The notes under the pieces: generated by a model
Databases searched by the model: none
Told to the model about the DNA's origin: nothing
Seen by the model: the letters and a program-made list of their open reading frames with translations, nothing else
Assembly: GCA_010279815.1 (NCBI GenBank)
Contig: QEOQ01000192.1
Span: 1,010,561-1,074,560, forward strand
Source of the DNA: Brachionus plicatilis
Lineage: Eukaryota > Rotifera > Eurotatoria > Ploima > Brachionidae
Length of the DNA: 64,000 bases
Reading direction: 5' to 3'
Part shown: piece by piece, positions 1 to 13,487 of the stretch
Position numbering within the stretch: position 1 is the first letter of the stretch
Layout: each line of letters begins with the position of its first letter
Program-made: the position numbers and the translations under genes

Positions 1-1181
1 GATGCAATAAAAATTGTTTTTCGGGTGGTATTGCATTTAATTATAACAGAGAAGCCGGAGTGTACTATAATTATGCATCAATACTAAAAAATTTATTTAA
101 AATTTGGTATTTTTTTTCGTCTTTTAATAAAAATTTTGATTAAAAAAAAATGAAAATTATTTTTCGAATCTTATTACATTGAAATTAAAAAGATAAGAGC
201 AAATCCATTTTTGAACTAATGTATTTTTTAATAAATAGACCATGAAATGATTCAAGATAATAAAAATCTTTATCTACAAATTTAAAATTATATTTAAATA
301 TATCACTATCTACTGGAAAAGGTTTCTTTTAAAAACAACATCCATCAATAAAGCGAAAAAAAATACTTGATTGAAATGATGGGAATTTTTATTAAATGAT
401 AAAGAATGTTAAATAAAAATCAAATGGCATTTGTGAATTTATCAAAAAGATTGTCTTTTATGATAAATTTGGTGCTTTAAATCAGGCTTTATTGTTTACA
501 TCTTTGATAAGTGTTGTTTTCAAAGGATACCACTTGAAATATCAAACTAAATAATAGAATAAAAAATATCAATTAAAAATTTATTTTCAAAAAGTAATAT
601 CTGAGGTATTAAAATGATAGAGTATTTTGATTATTTTGTTATTCTCATATTAAAATAAATTAAAGAAAAAAATAAGTTAGATAGTAAAATATTTAAATTT
701 TTTAAAGAAAATTATTTTCTTATTATTAAAAAAAACAAAATTTAAATATTCTGTTTCAAACAATAAAAACTAAGAATTCTATTTAATTTCAATTTAATGA
801 GATTTAATTTAAAATTTATTATTAATTTTTCATATTTTTTTCAAATAATTTTGAAAGAACAAATTGGTTAAAAATAAATTTTTTTTAATAAATTTTAATT
901 AAAGTTCAAAATTAGTTCTGTGAATGCAAAATAATGGAACAATTTTGCATTAATTTTTCAAAATCTATCAAAATAAAATTTCTTTTTTATTCGCACAGTT
1001 TTAGCAAGTTTTAGATGTCCAAAGGTACAATCAATTTTTGATGCACTTAAAGTATTTATCTCATAAGAAAATAAAATTTCCATTTTTTTCTTGGACTCAA
1101 TTTCATAAAATATTCATTAAAAAATACCTTTAAGAAATTAAATTTTATGAATTCATATAATCTATTTTATTTTCATAATAG
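1..1181. other. AT-rich stretch upstream of the first visible TTC7 exon
   Basis: Mostly A/T runs and presumably TTC7 intron. Bases 3-114 on the plus strand are open and less AT-biased (reading includes GGIAFNYNREAGVYYNYAS) and end at a possible donor (GGTATT). I could not match this to TTC7 or anything else, so it is only a weak exon candidate. Nothing else is seen before 1182. Confidence 0.2.
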
Positions 1182-4100
1182 AGAACAGCAAATGGGCATT
1201 AGGAAATTTCGTGAATTGTTATTGAAAAAGAACATACAATCTATAACTTCCATAAGACAAATTTTATTCAAAAAATTTGCCGAATGTTTATTGTTCTACG
1301 TGCCAAACGCCAAGTATAGTCTAATTTCAGGAGGATCCGAAGACGACAAACGAAAGTAAATTTTTTTTTTTAATTTCAATCCAGCTAATTTTACACAGCT
1401 TTTGAATGGAATAATTCTAAAAAATTTTTAAAAATATATTCAAATTAATCTTAGTTAAAAGAAATCTCGCTTCCGCTAAAAATTTTATTAAAATTAAAAA
1501 TTTGTTTTTTTTTTTCTAAAGATACATATTCAAACCATCTAATCAAGACGAAGAAATTTTGCTGTGTTTGAGTTTATCTCAGTATATGGCGTCCAAGGAA
1601 GTAATGTTGTTTAGACACAAACAATTCAAACAAATTAGAGACTTAACATTCAACAATGCTGTGAATTGTCTTGATTTACTTTTAGTCTATTTAGCCTATC
1701 ATCGGTCTTACAATGTTTTAATTGATGTAAAATTTTAAAGATTTATTTTTTGCTAATTTTATTTTTCTAAAAAAAAAAAATTAACATAGAAATTTGAAAT
1801 GGCCATGAAGTATTCATTCGAAGAGTTTAGCATTTGGTACCAGTACGGTCTTACATTGATGTGTGATCAAAGGTACTACAAAGCATATTTAGTGTTGAAA
1901 GAGTGTAGTCGGATGAGGCCTGATCATGTGACTTGTCATCTCCTTTTAGCCCAGATAGCTCTGGAAAACTTGCTTTTAATTGATGAAAGTTTAGAATGGT
2001 CAGAAAAAGTGAACAGCTTAACTGACCAAAAAAATAAAAAAGCTCTCATCATAAACGGATGTGCTCTTTGTTTAAAAGCCAAGCTACAAAATCAGTATGC
2101 CATTCAGATAAGTTTTTATCAAAAAGCTCTAGAAGCATTTAAAAAGTAAAATTGAGAGATTTTTTTCTAGTTTCTTTAAATTATAATTTTCAGAGCTAAT
2201 TCCATGGATCCAACAGATTTTTTGTCATTGTACCACATTGCTCATTGTTACGGAATTTTGAGACAAGTTCCTAAACACTATCTTTCATTTTTATTTTTTA
2301 AACTTAATCTTTATTTTTAAAGATTACAGAAGGCATCGAATATATTCAAAAAGCCCTCAAGTATAAACCTGATGATAAAGATTCGCTTCATTTGTTTGCT
2401 TTGCTTCTAACATCAGCAAAAAACTACGAAAACGCCCATACTATAATGCTAAAAGCGTGTGCCCTCTATGAAGATTTTGAGTAAATATTTTTTGCGTTTT
2501 TTTTTTAATTTTATATTTTTGAGTTATCATTTTTCAATTTAATTTCTTAATTTTTTGAGATATCTTTTAGAAAAATTGTTAAAGAACAGAGTTTTAAATA
2601 TTTTTTTAAATTAAAAAACTTAAAAGATGCTTATTTTTCTCTATTCTATTTTATCTAAAAAAAAAATTAAACAAAAAAATGGAATTTTTTTTTGAATATA
2701 TTAGTCCAATATATTAGTCAAATATATTAGTCCAAAAAAAGAACAATAAAAAAATTCAAAAATTAAAAACTTCCAGGTCTTTTTTGTTAATTATTTTTTA
2801 ATTCTGCTTCTTCAAAATACTCTATTAAATGATTTTCATATCAATTAATAAACTAATAATTTAAGAAATATTTGTTTCAGTCATAAACATAGGGAAGATC
2901 ATTTGGTGGAAACGCCTAGGAAAAAAATAAAAATGCTAGAAATTGTTGGCATTGTGAATTTCAAATACAAATTGAACAAAAATTCTTCATTTTTTGATAA
3001 ATTACAATTAAAGTTTATAAAAAATATTTAAAAAAATACTGCAACATAGTGCGAAATATCTTGTTGTACCTCTTTTTATCTAAAATAATTTTTCTCATGT
3101 TAAAAAAGACAAAAAATAATGAATCAATAAGATTTAAATAGATTGTTGATTTGATTTACTAAAAAAAAAGAAAATAAAGATTTTATTTTAGGTAAAAAAG
3201 TGCAACAAAGTATGTTGCAGTATTTTTTTATACATTTTATTATCTTTAATTTTAAATTATCACAAAATGAAGAATTTTTGTTCAATCTGTATTTGAATTT
3301 CAAATTACCGAAATTAATTTTGTAACTAAAATTCCTTTTTTTAACACTAAAATAAATTTACTTTATAAAAATGCTTTATGAATTTAAAATAACTTTTTAT
3401 TAATAAACAACTTTTTTAAAATTTTAAAATGATTGATTTGTAAAGTGAATACGATAGTAGCTATATTAAAAGATTTGACCCTCAAGCAATTGCTAGATAA
3501 GGATAGAGATTCTCAAGAAAGATAAAGGCGCCGAGTTTTTTGAAGTTTAAAAGTTATTTAAAATATTTAATTTTTTTTTTGGAATAAAAAAAGTATTTTT
3601 AGATTGATAAAGCTATTTATATTGAAAAAATCTTTTAATTATAAAAAGTATTTTTATCTTAATAAAATCGTTTAAACGTTAAAATTTATTTTAGATATAA
3701 GTAAATTTATACAGGTGAAGTTAAATTTGTGATAAAAAAAGTAGAGGTCTTAAATTAATTTGAGTGGATTTTATCTTCTTGGCAAAAAGATCAATAAATT
3801 CTTTAAATTTTTTTCTATTTTGTTGTTTTAAAATTCACAAAGCCTAAAATTTTAAAATTAAAATTTCATAAGATTAAAAAATCAGGCAAAATCAAAATTA
3901 AATAAAATTAAAATTATTTATTTTATTGATAAAATTAGTTTTTTGAATATTTGATAAAATGACATACTTTGTTTATCTAAAATTTTGCTAGGATCATTAC
4001 CAGTTTCCTCCAAAAATTCTGCTATGTAAATCAATTAAATTTTTTTTCTTGAACTAAATTTCAGAAAATTATTTAAAAAAATCAGGATTATTTAAAAAGT

Positions 4101-5297
4101 TTAATTTGCCTACTGAAAGCATATTGTCTTTGATTTACAAATATATAATTTTTTCTTTTAGCAATTTTTGGTTTATTTCTTAAATCTTAAAAGAAAAATT
4201 ATGTTGAATCTAATAAATCGTTATTAAATAAATAAAAAGAAGGCAATTAAAAAGGCTGTTTTTTATCATAAAAAAATTTGATGAAAAAAGATTAAAAAAT
4301 ATTTAAAAATTTTTTGTCAATTTCTTTTTCAAATAATAATTTCACACTTCATATTTTGCATTTTTATCTTTTGAAAATAATTTAACAACGCCATTAAAAA
4401 TCCAAATAATTAAATAAAATTTTGTTTTAAGACTTTATTATACAAAAATACGAATAGAAGAAATGCTGTTCGATTTTAACAAAAGTGTCAATTCTATTCT
4501 AAATCTAATAGTAGCCTATAAACAAAAATTACAAAATACAAACGATCGCGCTTTGTCATCTGTATCGCTATCACAATCTGGCGTAATGAGCCAAGCTAAA
4601 AACATTGCTTTTATTGGCCAAACTCTGGACTCAAACCTAAATTTAGAAACAAGTAAATTAAAAAAAAAATTAAAAAATTTATTATTTTTTTTTTCTTAAA
4701 ATTAAAGCTGCTTTACTAAACCTGCAGCATTCTTATAAAATAAACGAGTCAATAGGCAAAACAATTTCCATGCTGATACAGTGCGATCGCTTTGAGGCCA
4801 AGTTGGGTGGTATTCATCATAGTCAAAGCGTTCAGCAAAATATCCTATTAATTCGTATTTTGACTTTGATCGGTGAATTTTACCTAAGACATGATAAGCT
4901 AATCGATGCCGAAATGTGCTGCCAAGAGATAGCCTCTCTAAATTCAATGTCTTATTTATACATTTACTTAAAAGGTAGAATACACGAATACAAACAAGAG
5001 TATAGCCAAGCCAAGCAAGATTATCAAAACGCACTTAGCATCAATCCGTATCATATACAAAGTTTGCAGCAAATGTCTATTGTTCTTTGTTATTTGGAAG
5101 ATTTTCATCTAGCCGAAAAAATGATCCGTGATGCCATTTCGCTGAACAACTCGTTGCCAGACTCATGGCACATTTTAGCCAGAGTTTTAGATTATCAAAA
5201 TGATAATCAGTCAGCTTTGAAATGCTATCAGACATGTCTACAATTAGAAGCAACGAATCCAATTATCCCGTTTACTTCTTTAACTAGAATTTTATAA
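1182..5297 (+). CDS. TTC7: TTC7-like TPR protein, 3' seven exons (5' end outside window)
   Basis: Spliced exons read as 1182-1355, 1522-1726, 1790-2145, 2194-2266, 2323-2480, 4432-4652 and 4708-5297 (TAA); all junctions are GT-AG and keep frame, giving about 592 residues. The product aligns along its length with animal TTC7A/B from memory: GIRKFRELL near the start, EFSIWYQYGLTL, RQITEGIEYIQKAL across the exon 4/5 junction, LYYTKIRIEEML at exon 6, and a C-terminal TPR block ending LEATNPIIPF (LEASSPVLPF in vertebrates). TTC7 scaffolds the EFR3-TTC7-FAM126 complex that holds PI4-kinase III alpha at the plasma membrane; that role is family knowledge. About 250 N-terminal residues should lie upstream. 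The first visible exon starts after an acceptor AG at 1180-1181, so the ATG at 1147 is intronic. Intron 5 (2481-4431) is unusually long because a MITE sits in it. The donor of intron 4 (GTTCCT) is weak. Confidence 0.85.
2952..3312. repeat. Inverted-repeat MITE inside TTC7 intron 5 (family with 7.36-7.66 kb copy)
   Basis: The left arm (TTCAAATACAAATTGAACAA, then AAAATTCTTCATTTTTTG) returns as its reverse complement near 3230-3305, and the inner ends AATACTGCAACATA / TATGTTGCAGTATT also pair. A diverged second copy with the same AAATTCTTCnTTTTTTGGTAAATTA arms and AATACTGCAAAAT inner motif lies at about 7360-7660. No coding sequence inside; it looks like a non-autonomous DNA transposon. Confidence 0.65.
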
Positions 5298-6896
5298 CAC
5301 AATTAAAACATTTTTTTATAATTTTATTTTTTAAATTTTTTTAATAAAAGTTTTAATATTTGGCCAAAATTATAACTAATAAAAATTTTCATTAAAACAA
5401 CCATTATTTTATTAATCATCAATCTAGAAATAAAATCTTGAAACAAATCATCAAAAAGAAGTCTGATTCCCGTATTAAAATGGCAAATTGAAGTTCATGA
5501 TCAAATGTAGATTTCAAATCAAAATTTTGAGATTTAGATTTAGAAAAAAGTTTTTTTTTTATTAATTTTTTTTAATAATAAATGAATAAAATTTATTAAA
5601 TATAATTTGTTTAATCTTTAACTAGAATTAAATTTAGATGAATTTTTGTCTGAAGTAAAAATTAAATATTATTCAATATTTTGAAATTTTGCAATTCAAA
5701 ATTTAACTTTTTTTCGCTGCAATATTTTTTAATAAAAATTAAATATAATTTAAAGTTTTTTTTTGAGCCATAATTTTGATAACTCAATGTTGAATTTGAA
5801 TTTGTCTTTAAAGTATTCAAATAAAAATTTTGAAAAATCAATTAACGATAAATTAGAAAAAAATGATTTTTTTTTATTTTAAAATATTAAACATTTAATG
5901 TTTTTTTTTTATTCAATGTGTCCAGAGCAGACATTAGTCTTTCAGGCGAACATGGTGGACACACTCATTTATTTAAAGCTAAAAAAAAATTTAATATAAA
6001 ACGAAATGTTTTAATTTATAAATTTAAATAAATAGAATAAAATAAAATAAGAAGGAAGAAAAGGAGAGAATGAGGTGATTTGGAATTATTTTAAGTTATT
6101 ATTTTTTTTGTATTTTACATATTTAAGAAAATTATATTATAATTCATAAATAGTAAATTTAAGCCTAATTTCGCATTTATGCGTAAATCGACAAATTTCA
6201 AGAATAAACCGATTTTTGGTAAAATTTTGTCTTTTTTAGGGGAAGAAATTTGAATTTTATTTTGGCGGCAAATTATTTTGGTATTTTATTGAAATGTGAA
6301 ATTTTAGTTCAAAAATTACAGCACAAAAAGTAAAAATTTTTTTTTCTAATTGTGCAAAAATGGTTCTGTATAGAGTATTTATTTATTTATTATTTATTTA
6401 TATAAATAAATTCGAGGAGAACGTCAGGCTGCTCAGAATGGAATTAAGTCCTTCTTTTTAGCCCAGCGTTAGTAAATAAAATGAGCTATGTGAAAATTTA
6501 TTCTGTAAAGAGTAAAATATTGTACAAATTTGTACAAAACAATTCTAAGCTCTGCCAAAACTTTGCAATTTTCTGTAAAATGCACACCATCAAAAAATAC
6601 TTTATTAAATTATACAATAAATGCTTTATTTTAATCATTATCAAAAAGATTTAAAAAATTTGATAGTATGTAATCATATCATGTTTGTATAAAATTAAAA
6701 AAATCTCACTCAAGTAAAAAAGAAATAATAAAAATTTGAGTTTGACCATGGTATTTGGGCTTCTAGGCTAAATTAATCTATTCATTGTACAACAAAATTG
6801 AACAGTTCATGCATTTGAAGCACTGTTTATCAATGTTAGTTCACTTACCTAATTTAAGTTTTTGTCCCATAAAATGTATTCTCAAACAAAATATCT
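5298..6896. other. Intergenic, AT-rich with repeat fragments
   Basis: At 5478-5600 there is one end of the GGCAAATTGAAGTTCATGATC repeat family (see the 49.3 kb copy). At 5925-5975 and 6385-6480 there are fragments resembling the CAGAAT...GCTC LINE-tail motif in reverse orientation. No gene seen. Confidence 0.4.
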
Positions 6897-7060
6897 TTAA
6901 CTTTGATAAACTTTAATGCTTATGGCGTTGAAACTCATCATGAACTTGTAATTTGCCCGCTTTGGTTTTAGATCGACTCCGATGCTGTCTGTTTCATTGA
7001 CAGTATCAAAACCTGACTGATTTTGTGCAGTAAGTGGGAGAATAGAAATTGAAGAAGGTT
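6897..7060 (-). CDS. Terminal exon of an unidentified minus-strand gene
   Basis: On the minus strand an open stretch follows an acceptor (ATAATTTAG then AACC) at about 7060 and runs to TAA at 6897-6899. It encodes about 54 residues, starting PSSISILPLTAQNQSGFD and later GVDLKPKRANYKFMMSF. Composition and codon variety look coding compared with the surrounding A/T-rich DNA. I do not recognise the protein. It lies downstream of, and on the same strand as, the small membrane-protein gene at 8978-9346, so it could be a separate gene or a late exon of something with a long intron. Confidence 0.4.
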
Positions 7061-8977
7061 CTAAATTATTTTTGTAAAAATTCTAGATTTAACATGACAA
7101 ATTTATAAATAATCAATTATATTAATTTATTAATTGATCAAAATTATACATGTTGATTTGATACTCGATGTATTTAATAAAATACACATCATTTGATTTA
7201 GATATTGATTTAATAATTTAGATACGTGGATGGTTCAATAGGCCAATATTTAATATTTATTAAATTAGATATCAAATTAATTAAAATTAGATACTGGTTT
7301 AAATATTAGCCATTTTATTTTTACGACTATTTACGTAAAAAACTCATTCTTGATACTGTAAATTTCATATACAATTTGAACAAAAATTCTTCCTTTTTTG
7401 GTAAATTAAAATTAAAAATAATAAATGTATTTAAATAAATACTGCAAAATAAAATCTTTATTTTCTTTATTTTTAGTAAATCAAATCAATGATCAATTTA
7501 AATTTTATTGATATTTTATTAATTACCCTATCTTAGAAAAATTATATTATGTAAAAACAAAATATTTTGCACTATATTCCAGTAATTTTTAAAAAAAATT
7601 TATTATCTTTAACTTAATTTACCAAAAAAGGAAGAATTTTTGTTCTGTAAAATAAACTAAAAAATTGTAAAAAATTTACTGATTTCTAAAAAAAACTGAT
7701 TTTAACAATTTGAATCAATTTCTATTTTGTTATTTCATTTCTAAGTAATTTTTGCCTCAAAGCTTTAATTTTAAAAAAATTTAATAAATTTACCATTTCT
7801 AATCTATATAAATGATATTGAATCTTTTAAAAACTTTCAGGAAAAATTGAAAAGAAATTGGGAAAATTTTTGGTTCTTAAATAAAATAATAGGAAAAAGA
7901 TATTTCATTGAATTTTACTAAATGCATTTTCATACCGACTTTAAGTCGGCGAATTAATAATTTAAAATATAGTTTATTCTTTAATTATCTTTTATTAACA
8001 AAAAATGACTGAAAAATGATTAAATAAAAAAAATACAAATGAATTGACAAACAAGATAAAATTAACCACGATAATGCAAAAACTGAACCAACAGTTTTCA
8101 AAATTAGAAAAAAATTTTTTAATTTTTTTATGAGGATGAAATCTATTTAAAATAGCCATATACAGGACTAACAAAACCCCCAGCGGGAAAAAAGTTTTTT
8201 TAAGATGCAATCACAATAAATTACTGGACTATCCACACTTGCTTAATTAAAAAAATTTAAATTTAATTTAAATTTTACTATTTATCAAAGAGGAATTACA
8301 ATATTTTTAAAGTTTTAATACAACATTTTGTTTTGGAATTTTCATAACTTATTGAAAATTAAATTAGTTTTTGTACAAGATTTTTTTTAGAAAAGTTATT
8401 TTTTATTTATTTTTACACGAACTTTCCAAAAATTTTGCCTAATTTTTATCCAGATATAATAGTTTTTGGGATATTTCAAAATTTTTTACAATAATTTAAA
8501 AAATTTAATTTTGAATGTAAAATTTGATATTTTTTGTTTTGTTAATTAGAAAATTAGAGGTATCTTAAAAATTTAGAATAAGTAAAAAAAAAACTTATTT
8601 TTTTGTCATCTACGTAAGATTTTCTAGGTATTTTGGGAAAGATTGTGAATGAGAGTTAGTATAAAATTGGGGTCGGTACAGGGCTCAGATTTTTAAGAAT
8701 ATATAAAAATTCAATTTTCAGAAAAAATGAAAATTTTGGAAAAGAAATAATCGAATTTTCAAAACGTGCAGAAAATTTCCAACTACAAGACTTGTTAAAA
8801 CTTAAAATTATTTTAAAAATAAGTGGGGGTTAGTAATTAAGTAGGACCCTAAAAAATTGATCACAATTTTTTTTTTTTATTAAACTAAATAATTATAAAT
8901 TAAAAATGTCGAATATTTAAAAGTTTCAAAATTAATTTTAAAAATAAATTTTTTTTAATTCATTGAAAAATTAAATG
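7061..8977. other. Intergenic, contains a MITE copy
   Basis: Bases 7360-7660 are the diverged second copy of the inverted-repeat MITE seen in TTC7 intron 5. An ORF at 7995-8210 (minus) encodes a hydrophobic, Phe-rich 71-residue peptide starting MHLKKTFFPLGVLLVLYM; it could be a signal/TM exon, but Phe/Ile-rich ORFs arise easily in this DNA and I do not call it. Confidence 0.35.
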
Positions 8978-9346
8978 TCAATTTTCTGGTGGAGCCGATG
9001 GCTTATTCATATAATTCGACTGAAGTGAATAGTAATTAAGTACTCGATCTTGTTGTCTAAAATCATTGCAATCAAAGCCGATTCTTTCAACTAGAATAAC
9101 ATTAGGTACCATATTACTAATGAACACTGGATGCTGGGGTATTTTAAACACAATTGATTGATCACCGGAACTTTTTTCAGACGAAGAAGAATCCATGCAA
9201 ATGCAGAATAAGAGTAACACAGAGAAAACTAGGAATAAACCGATGAAAAGCAGGAATTCCGGATCGTAGACTCCTTGCCAACTAACAAATTTTTTATAAA
9301 AAAACTCAAAAATTTTTAAAACCTACTTTGACATTGAGCTTAGCAT
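8978..9346 (-). CDS. Small single-pass membrane protein with C-terminal PSAP motif
   Basis: Two exons on the minus strand, 9346-9327 and 9281-8978, joined at GTAGGT...TTAG to give 107 residues. The short first exon supplies MLSSMS; the second begins NWQGVYDPEF. Residues about 15-36 form one hydrophobic segment (FLLFIGLFLVFSVLLLFCIC), followed by a Ser-rich, charged presumably cytoplasmic tail ending PSAPPEN. There is no classical cleavable signal. I do not recognise the family. P(S/T)AP is the known docking motif for the ESCRT-I protein Tsg101, so a trafficking link is possible but inferred from four residues. The start lies only about 168 bases downstream of the ubiquitin-S27a stop on the same strand, which suggests co-transcription. 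Confidence 0.6.
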
Positions 9347-9513
9347 TTTTTCTTTGAAATAAAATCTTAAAAGATGTTTTGTCTAGTTTAAAGATATTTT
9401 TTGTTGGCACCATATTTTCTGACAAATGAAAAAAAAAAAAAAGGAAAAAAAAAATTTTGTTGAATTATTTTATTTTTAAATTAGTATAAAACTGTCCAAA
9501 AAAAGACAAGCTC

Positions 9514-9990
<477 letters not shown>

Positions 9991-10121
9991 CTAGATTAAG
10001 TTAATTAATTGATTAAAGTGGTGATTAAAAAAGATACGAGTCAGTTTTTGAAAATTTAAAAAAATAAAAAATGAGCTCTTTTTGTTTTGAGCATACATAT
10101 TACTTGACTTGGTTGTATGAA

Positions 10122-12540
10122 CGAGCTTGCACAAAAATTATTCTCAATTTATGTGGTTGCAGTTAAAGAAATCTTGATACCTTAACCTGAATTAAGTTTA
10201 GATTTGAATGCAAAATTTGCTTTTGAAAATTTTTGTTTTTTCTATTTCAAATTTAAGTTCATTTTTTTTCGATTTTTTGCTTTCGAAAAATTTAACAAAT
10301 TTTTTTTTTGGTTTTTATTCAATTAATAAAAATCTTAAATAGAGTTGTCTTAAAACACGAGTTTTAATTCCAAGTTCCAGCTTAAAAAGTAAAATTATTT
10401 TAATAAAATAAAAATTTGAAAAAAAAAACATTTTCAATTTTAAGTAATTTATTTATTGATCATGATTGCCTTTTTTATCATTAAATCCATGTTAGATTTA
10501 ATTAAAGAATCATCTTCGCATAAAGTTTAAATTAAATTTTTCTGTTCGATTTAAGATAGAAAAAATCAAAATTTAAAATTGGCTATCTATTCCGATTTTA
10601 TGCAGCACTAAATCATGAATTAAACTTAAAAAAATCTGTATTTAAAAACCTGTTTATAATCACAAAAAAATCAATTCGTAGTTCAAGTTCAAGTTTCAAG
10701 TTAATTAACAGGCTAGTGCCTCTGTTCATAAAAGACCGATTAACACTTCATTTATTCAAAATAAAATTTAAATTTAACATTTTAATATTTAAATTAAATT
10801 TTTCTGCTTTATTTAAGAAAGAAAAATTTCGAAATTTTTCGTTTTATTATTTTTACTGACGTGTTTTAGCAAATTGTTATTTTATAATAAAATGTTTTCC
10901 TCAAAATGATTTTTGATTTGAGTCGGTTAACTCGAACTTTTCTCAAAGTGCCGAAGAGTTCGAGTTAAAGGTGAAACACTGTATAGCGATCACTTTATGA
11001 AATAACCCACCGTAGCTTATTATTATTATTATTATTAAAAATCTACTTTTATTAACAATTTCAAAAAAAATCTAATGTGTTTGTATGCGTAAAAAGGTTG
11101 ACGAGGCACTTAAGGAAAAAAAAATATTCTTTTATGTTAAACTTTTTTTTGTAAAGCAACTATAAAGAACTCTTAGATAAAAAACTATATAAAAAAATTG
11201 TTATGATTTATTCACAACTATATATTTCTAAATAAAATTATTAAGATCCAAAAAAAATTAAATCCTTTTTAAAAAAAATTGAAAAAAAAACTATATATAT
11301 CCATCTAAGATATCATTCTTTCCTTTTAGGAAAAGGCAGCAAGTCTCCCACATCATGATTTCTTGAATTTGGAATTATAAATGCAATCAGAGAATCTTTT
11401 ATGGAATCAAAATTTATCATGGTTCATTTCTCTTAGCATCCCTTTGAAATGTTGAAAATTCAGGATTATTAAAAGAAATTAAAATCATGTTCTTGTGAAG
11501 AATTTGCTTATTGGAAAATTTTATCCTAATATTATTTAAAGATATAATAAAAAAATTTTCATAAAATTATATAAATCTCAATGTTTAAATAAGTTAAGAT
11601 TTTATTTAAAATATAAAAAATTTGTTACAATTTTTCTATAAATTGTATTTCTAAAAAGTTTTAAAGTCAAATTTTAATTTAAGTTATTATTTACCAATCT
11701 GGGTCTCAAATACATGGAGAACATTCAGGAATAAGTATTCAATCGTTTTTTTAAACTGGATACGATTAAACTATAAATTTCTTTTTTTTTGTAAAATTTC
11801 AAAAGTGCTTCTTTAATTTAGCCCTTCCTCTCAGGCGAAAAAAGTTATGATTACACAACATATTTTTAAAAGAAACGTTGAAAATTTTAATTTTGTAAAA
11901 AATATTTTGACGAATTTTTAAAGGTTCTTAAAAGATTTTTTTGAAGGTTTTTTATACGGTTTTGGAAAAATTTACTCTATATATTATCTGAATTTTTTGG
12001 AAGATTATTTTTCTAAAATCTTCATTTTTTCTTAATAATCTGATCATTCAGCATAAATTAGAAAATAAAAGTTTAGTTTTAAATTATCAGAGAATTAATA
12101 GAAAAACAATTTCAGCGACGTTTATTTTTGATTGAAACAATGGATTTTATTTTCAATTATATAAGCAGTCATGATCAATAAATCAATCTTTAAAATTGAG
12201 AATATTAAAGTTGATAATGGCTTTTTTTTTAATTTTTATTTTTTATTTTTATCTAAATAAAATAATTTTGCTTTTTTTCAAGTCCGAACTTGGAATTAAG
12301 ACTTGTGACTCATAAACAATTCTATATAGATTTTTATTGAATAAATAAAAATTAAAAAAATTATTTTTTTTTATTTAATTTTTAGATAGCGAAAAATGAA
12401 AATAAAAAGAATTTGTAATGAAAAAAAAAATTCAAAAGCAAATTTTGCATTCAAATCTAACTTTAAGTCAGGTTAAGATATAAAGAATATTTCTTTAACT
12501 ACAACCGCATACATTAAGGATAATTTCTGTGAAAGCCGAC
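10122..12540. mobile_element. 2.4 kb foldback / TIR element, non-autonomous
   Basis: About 130 bases at 10,125-10,260 return inverted at 12,420-12,540; both arms contain AGATTTGAATGCAAAATTTG and the TTAACCTGA and GTTAAAGAAAT blocks. A second pair of inner arms (CTTAATTCCAAGTTC at about 10,360 and 12,290) continues the symmetry. Between the arms is A/T-rich DNA without an intact ORF. At 10,940-10,990 a GTTCGAGTTAAAGGTGAAA...CACTGTA motif resembles the right end of a pogo/Tc1-type element next to TA, so a fragment may be nested inside. A short open stretch on the minus strand near 11,330-11,440 is unassigned. An ATT microsatellite is at about 11,018. Confidence 0.65.
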
Positions 12541-13105
12541 TGATTTTAGCAGTAAAAATCTATATCTCGCAGGGTATATATTAATTTAAAATTGTATAAA
12601 TATTTGTTAAGAAAAACAAGTTAATATCAGAATGTTCCACAACGATTGTAACACTCATTTTCTTAAAAAATGATAGAGACGATTTATTTACATCTCTATC
12701 ATTTTTTTCGGGTCTCCCTTTTCAACACAAAAATGGCTTGTTGGGAAAATTTAAAAAAAAATTTTTCAAGATCTTATTTATTCAAGAACTGTTATAAAGT
12801 TGAGAGTTATTTTCTTTAAGCTTCGAAATTTACTTTATTTACTTAACTTCCACTTATAAATATCATTAAATAAAATTTAAAATTAAAAAAAAAATTATTT
12901 TTTATAAATATTTTTGTGTTGAAAAAAAATTTCCTTTAAGAATTATTTTCAAACACAATTTTTTTGTGTTAAATGTTTTTTTTTTTTAAATATAATTTTT
13001 TGTGCTGAGAAGAAATCGAATTGTGTTAAATGTTTTTTTCATTGTGCTAATCAGAAATTGATTGTACTGAAATAATATTCCCATTTTTCTATACATGCAT
13101 AACTC
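12541..13105. other. AT-rich intergenic, no gene seen
   Basis: Contains a short hairpin around 12,675-12,705 (GATAGAGACGATTTATTTACATCTCTATC region: GATAGAGA versus TCTCTATC) and long A/T runs. Nothing coding. Confidence 0.4.
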
Positions 13106-13396
13106 ATGTTTTTATATGTACATGCTGATCAAGATCAAATATTTGATTACTCAGAATATTTGATGACTTACAATGGATGAATTTCTAAGGATGAGAGATT
13201 TGGTGTAATTTATTTTGATGACAAAATGAACAGTTTGTTTATAATTAATGCAACAGCTAGATTTAAAGAAGATGAGATAGATGAATTCGTGTTAATACCA
13301 AATCATATTGGAATGAATCATGCTATCGAGTCTATGATACTTTTCAACAAATCTTTTAAAAGAGAGAAATTCCGTATGTTGATTCCAAATGAATAA
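13106..13396 (+). pseudogene. Short ORF relic interrupted by one in-frame TGA
   Basis: From ATG 13,106 to TAA 13,394-13,396 the frame is open except for one TGA after YLMTYNG. The downstream 71 residues look clearly coding, including DERFGVIYFDDKMNSLF and RFKEDEIDEFVLIP, with acidic/hydrophobic alternation unlike the flanks. I do not recognise the family. It may be a pseudogene fragment, or an exon whose acceptor lies near the TGA. It sits about 100 bases before a reverse-transcriptase fragment, so a mobile-element origin is possible. Confidence 0.4.
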
Positions 13397-13487
13397 TAAT
13401 GAATATTTCTTAAATAATATAAAATTTTTTATCAAATTAAATAAATAATCAAATAATTTTGAGTCTTCTCATGGATGAATAACAACT

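Noticed and set aside
1147..1181. ATG at 1147 as the start of the TTC7 gene
   Set aside because: An acceptor AG at 1180-1181 follows A/T-rich pyrimidine sequence, and homology begins only after it; the N-terminal 250 residues are missing.
2881..3030. Extra TTC7 exon at 2,881 after TTTGTTTCAG
   Set aside because: Opens in frame but its product does not resemble TTC7, overlaps a MITE arm and hits a stop; the exon at 4,432 continues the homology directly.
8978..9220. Membrane-protein start at 9,220
   Set aside because: It would begin mid-membrane segment; a two-exon model from ATG 9,346 gives a complete helix and good splice sites.
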